Assembly: GCA_013361075.1 (NCBI GenBank)
Contig: JABWAJ010000042.1
Span: 1-17,363 of the forward strand
DNA length: 17,363 bases
Direction of reading: 5' to 3'
Origin: Saprospiraceae bacterium
GTDB taxonomy: Bacteria; Bacteroidota; Bacteroidia; Chitinophagales; Saprospiraceae
Of this stretch, positions 14,550 to 17,363 are shown piece by piece. The position numbers and the translations under genes were made by a program. The notes beneath the pieces were generated by a model. It ran no database searches. It was not told where the DNA came from and saw only the letters and a list, made by a program, of their open reading frames with translations. Within the stretch, counting starts at the first letter, position 1. The number at the start of each line of letters is the position of its first letter.

Positions 14550-14701
14550 GATGGGTGATCAAATTTTTTGATAAAAATTATTCCTTTCAAGTGATGGCTT
14601 TCTTTGGGGAATTCTTTCCCGCGAAGGGCGCTCAGGTCTCGCTAATGGGCAAAGGCAGGTGTCACGCTTTGCACCTTTGGCGGGAACCTTCTCACCAAAT
14701 C

Positions 14702-15676
14702 TCAAACCACGCGGAAAAGCACGTCCGTAAAATATTCCTTGTCATCGAAAAACCAATCTTCTATTGTAAATCCGGCGTATTCAGCCAGCCATGCGATTTC
14801 ATTTTGGTCGTATTTTTTGGAAAGCTCCATGTCTACGGCTTCCCATTTCCGGAAAGGAATTTCCAACTCCAGTGCTTCGATGCGCACCGTTTGTTGCTTT
14901 TCACTAACCAGATAACTTTTCATATCGCCGGTGAGCGGGTTGTACACCGGACAGTGGCGAAAAGCCGACAAATTGAAATCAGCCCCCAATTCCCGATTGA
15001 TGCGGCGCAACAGGTTCAGGTTAAACTCCCGCGTTACCCCCTGTGCGTCATGGTAGGCCGCCAGAACGGTGTCGGGGTCTTTTTTCAGATCGAAGCCCAC
15101 CAGCAGGCCATCGCCGGGGTGCATCTGCCGGCGAAGCTGGCGGAGAAAATCAGCGCCCTGATCCTGGTTCATGTTCCCGATGTTGGAGCCAAGAAACAAC
15201 ACCAGTTTTTGCCGGTCAGAGAGCCGGTCAATTGCCTGAAGGGCCGAAAAATATTCGCCTTCAACCGGCGTGACTGAAAGTTGGGGCCACTCTTTTCTGA
15301 GCGTTTCCTCCAGTTGTTCAAGCGCATGGCCCGAAATATCTATGGGGAGATACCCGAAGTCAGCATTTTTATGAAAGAGATGTCCGAAAAGAATTTGTGT
15401 TTTCAGGCCATCTCCAGCCCCCAGTTCGATCAGGTCAAATGGTCCATGGGCTAATTTCCGAAAAATCGCTTCGCCGTGTTTTTGAAAAATTTCCACCTCG
15501 CACCGGGTCAGGTAATACTCAGGGAGGTCCATGATTTTTTGAAACAACTGGTCGCCTGCCGCATCGTAAAAATAGCGCGACAAAAGATATTTAGGGGTGG
15601 CCGTCAGGCCCTTATGCACGTCTTCGGCAAAGGGATTGGAAAATGCATGGCGGCTATGTGATTCAGGTGAAACCAT
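14702..15676 (-). CDS. egtD: L-histidine N-alpha-methyltransferase (ergothioneine synthesis)
   Basis: EgtD transfers three methyl groups from S-adenosylmethionine to the alpha-amino group of histidine, giving hercynine. The 324-residue length is normal. Motifs: YFYDAAGDQLF (35-45), PEYYLTRCE (52-60), SAM-binding ELGAGDG (84-90), FLGSNIGN (161-168) and EAVDMELSKKY (279-289), where Glu284 and Ser286 align with the histidine-binding Glu and Ser known from mycobacterial EgtD. It is cytosolic. It begins 30 bp after the egtB stop on the same strand, so the two are very likely one operon. No egtA, egtC or egtE is in the window. Confidence 0.96.
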   Translation of the reverse strand: MVSPESHSRHAFSNPFAEDVHKGLTATPKYLLSRYFYDAAGDQLFQKIMDLPEYYLTRCEVEIFQKHGEAIFRKLAHGPFDLIELGAGDGLKTQILFGHLFHKNADFGYLPIDISGHALEQLEETLRKEWPQLSVTPVEGEYFSALQAIDRLSDRQKLVLFLGSNIGNMNQDQGADFLRQLRRQMHPGDGLLVGFDLKKDPDTVLAAYHDAQGVTREFNLNLLRRINRELGADFNLSAFRHCPVYNPLTGDMKSYLVSEKQQTVRIEALELEIPFRKWEAVDMELSKKYDQNEIAWLAEYAGFTIEDWFFDDKEYFTDVLFRVV

Positions 15677-15706
15677 TTACTGTGAACTATGTGGTAAAAA
15701 CAAAAA

Positions 15707-16966
15707 CTACAGGCTTTTCGCCAAACGAATCCCCGTAAACTGCCACCGCTTATCCGTATGAAAAAAATTGCGGTAAGTAGCCCGGATATGGGACCGAGGT
15801 GTAGCCGCCGAACCGCCCCTGAGCACCATTTGGTTGATCATGAATTTACCGTTGTATTCGCCCAGAGCGCCTTTGAAACGGGGGTAGTTGGGGTACGGCA
15901 GATAGGCGCTCGACGTCCATTCCCATACATCGCCAAAAAACTGGGTATGCTGTGCAGCCAGGGGATGAAAATGCCCGTTTTCCAGAAAATTGGCTTCAGG
16001 TGGAATGCCGTTTTGGGTCAGTTTACAGGCGATTTCCCACTCAAATTCGGTAGGTAGCCGAAACCCTTTCCAATTGGCAAAAGCATCTGCCTCAAAATAG
16101 CTAAGGTGCGTGACGGGCAGACCGGGATTCACTTTTTCAAAACCATGCAGGGTATAATTCCACCATTCGCCATTGTGGTGGTACCAATAGAGCGGCGCTT
16201 TTTCCTCCAGTTGTTTGGCCCATTCCCAGCCTTCTGAAAGCCAATATTCAAATCGTTGATAACCACCGTCGTGCATAAATTCAAGGTACTCGCCATTGGT
16301 AATGAGCCGGTCCAGAACAGCAAAGTCTTCAAGATAAACCCGGTGAGCACTCAACTCGTTGTCCCAGCAAAAATCATCGCCACGGTGGCCGATTTGGTAA
16401 AGTCCGCTTTCGAATTCCAGCCAGGAGGCAGGGCGGCTTTGGGCGGCAGGACTCGCTGAGTTCTCCTGATAAACCGGAAAGAGCGGGTTATTGCCGAGGA
16501 TGTATTTCAGATCGGTGACCAACAGTTCCTGGTGTTGTTGCTCGTGTTGCAGGCCAACTTCGAGGGTCAACACAAAGTCGTTATCTTCAAAAAGGTGGTT
16601 GTTATTTTCTAACAGAGCGCTGAGGTGTTCGTCCACATGCTGGCGGTAGCGGAAAATATCGGCTGCAGACGGGCGGGTCATGTTCCCTCTGTTGCTGCGC
16701 AATACCCGGGGGCCCTGGCTTTCGTAGTAACTATTGAAAAAATAATTATAGCCGGCATGAAAAAGTTGGTAACCGGGTTGGAATTTTGCAAGGATGAAAT
16801 TTTCAAAAAACCAGGTCGTGTGGCCGAGGTGCCATTTGGGCGGACTGACATCCACAATGGGTTGTACCACAAAGTCTTCCGTTTGAAGCGGATGGCAAAG
16901 CGCTTCTGTCTGGCGGCGGATGTCCCGGAAACGTTGCACGAGGCTGGAAGTTGCAGATAAATGCAT
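15707..16966 (-). CDS. egtB: Ergothioneine synthesis sulfoxide synthase (non-heme iron)
   Basis: EgtB uses oxygen and an iron(II) centre to join hercynine to the sulfur of gamma-glutamylcysteine or cysteine. The 419-residue protein has an N-terminal DinB-like four-helix domain supplying the iron ligands: His49 in HLGHTTWFFE and His141/His145 in LQHEQQHQELL. A C-terminal formylglycine-generating-enzyme-like domain follows, with GFRLPTEFEWE (301-311), GDVWEWTSSAYLPYP (345-359), VLRGGSAATPRSHIRATYR (381-399) and RWQFTGIRLA at the end. The thiol substrate cannot be told from motifs alone. It is the first gene of the egtBD pair and has its own promoter-like sequence upstream. Confidence 0.96.
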   Translation of the reverse strand: MHLSATSSLVQRFRDIRRQTEALCHPLQTEDFVVQPIVDVSPPKWHLGHTTWFFENFILAKFQPGYQLFHAGYNYFFNSYYESQGPRVLRSNRGNMTRPSAADIFRYRQHVDEHLSALLENNNHLFEDNDFVLTLEVGLQHEQQHQELLVTDLKYILGNNPLFPVYQENSASPAAQSRPASWLEFESGLYQIGHRGDDFCWDNELSAHRVYLEDFAVLDRLITNGEYLEFMHDGGYQRFEYWLSEGWEWAKQLEEKAPLYWYHHNGEWWNYTLHGFEKVNPGLPVTHLSYFEADAFANWKGFRLPTEFEWEIACKLTQNGIPPEANFLENGHFHPLAAQHTQFFGDVWEWTSSAYLPYPNYPRFKGALGEYNGKFMINQMVLRGGSAATPRSHIRATYRNFFHTDKRWQFTGIRLAKSL

Positions 16967-16996
16967 AAGGGCGACGATTATGGGTTCAAAGCGTTA

Positions 16997-17029
16997 TGAA
17001 AATACACACGGACTTCCAAATTGTTCAAA
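16997..17029 (-). promoter_or_regulatory. Putative egtBD promoter
   Basis: On the minus strand, TTTG (17026-17029), a 21-base spacer and TATTTTCA (16997-17004) approximate the Bacteroidota -33/-7 pattern, with the final G of the -7 box replaced by CA. The leader to the egtB ATG would be about 25 nt. It lies in the 156-bp gap after the CDGSH gene, so egtB need not depend on read-through. Confidence 0.35.
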
Positions 17030-17122
17030 CACGCCCATGCACAATCCTGGACTGGACATAATCAGGTCGCTGCATTTTCGGGACTTGCGCCTCTTTTTTC
17101 CCGGCATCCCCCAAACGAACCC

Positions 17123-17347
17123 CTATACCTTTTTGGGCGGCAAATCAAAAGCCACAGCTTCGTGTTCCAGATGATCTCTATGCGAGCCATCGCAGAAGGG
17201 TTTGTTTTTTGACAAGCCGCAGCGGCACAGGCTGAGCAGGGTTCTTCCACCGAGGCCGTACGCATTCCCCTGCGGATCTACAATTTCAAACTCCCCTTCT
17301 ACTTTCAGGGATCCATTCGAGTTGACTGTTATTTTGGTCGTTGCCAT
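17123..17347 (-). CDS. CDGSH iron-sulfur domain protein
   Basis: A 74-residue protein with a mitoNEET-type [2Fe-2S] site: Cys41-x-Cys43, eight residues, Cys52-Asp-Gly-Ser-His56 (LCRCGLSKNKPFCDGSH). This 3-Cys/1-His cluster is redox-active and can be transferred to other proteins. The N-terminus (TKITVNSNGSLKVEGEFEIV) is beta-rich and there is no membrane anchor, so it is soluble. Small stand-alone CDGSH proteins are common in bacteria, with roles in electron or cluster transfer inferred rather than proven. It lies 156 bp upstream of egtB on the same strand. Only 16 bases of its own upstream region are visible. Confidence 0.93.
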   Translation of the reverse strand: MATTKITVNSNGSLKVEGEFEIVDPQGNAYGLGGRTLLSLCRCGLSKNKPFCDGSHRDHLEHEAVAFDLPPKKV

Positions 17348-17363
17348 TTTTATTGGTGTTGTG

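Noticed and set aside
16920..17174. 84-codon plus-strand frame spanning the egtB start and CDGSH gene
   Set aside because: It overlaps two well-supported genes on the other strand and has no protein-like features.

Overview
The window looks like a chromosomal segment from a Bacteroidota bacterium, probably in or near the Saprospiria. Three things point there. One secreted protein carries a C-terminal type IX secretion sorting domain. Several starts are preceded by TAnnTTTG-type -7 boxes rather than clear Shine-Dalgarno sites. An EAD11 adaptor sits beside a secreted TPR protein, a gene style I associate with large-genome Saprospiria (recalled, not searched). There is no rRNA, tRNA, CRISPR array, transposase or phage gene. 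Species cannot be named from this sequence.

Layout. (1) 1-1287 (+): 3' part of a family 3 glycoside hydrolase cut by the window edge, ending at a hairpin shared with the convergent gene. (2) 1450-2754 (-): secreted beta-propeller with a T9SS tail. (3) 2865-3596 (-) and 3674-4720 (+): a CPBP (CAAX-type) membrane protease and selenophosphate synthetase selD, divergently transcribed from a 77-bp gap. (4) 4814-6052 (-): membrane-anchored protein of unknown function. (5) 6322-7338 (+) and 7666-9828 (+): a membrane-spanning EAD11 protein followed by a large secreted TPR protein. This pair is the most unusual part of the window. (6) 9951-10280 (+): DUF3024 protein. (7) 14549 down to 10360 (-): sensor kinase with a CRP-like input domain, a response regulator fused to a cysteine-less glutaredoxin/thioredoxin-reductase-like flavoprotein, and a bestrophin-type channel. 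(8) 16966 down to 14702 (-): egtB and egtD for ergothioneine synthesis, preceded by a CDGSH iron-sulfur protein (17123-17347).

How the genes work together. EgtD and EgtB supply the trimethylation and the oxidative C-S bond formation of ergothioneine synthesis. The kinase, receiver-flavoprotein and bestrophin run in one direction with a 12-bp gap between the last two, suggesting a redox- or energy-related signalling operon with a channel as a possible output. The EAD11 protein has a cytosolic adaptor domain, one membrane span and an extracytoplasmic beta-rich part. The neighbouring TPR protein is exported and begins with a similar beta-rich module, so the two may form a transmembrane sensor feeding an EAD11 effector encoded elsewhere.

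Two copies of a palindromic REP-like element (7490-7550 and 12996-13085) share nearly identical arms. One lies between the EAD11 and TPR genes, the other between the kinase and regulator genes.
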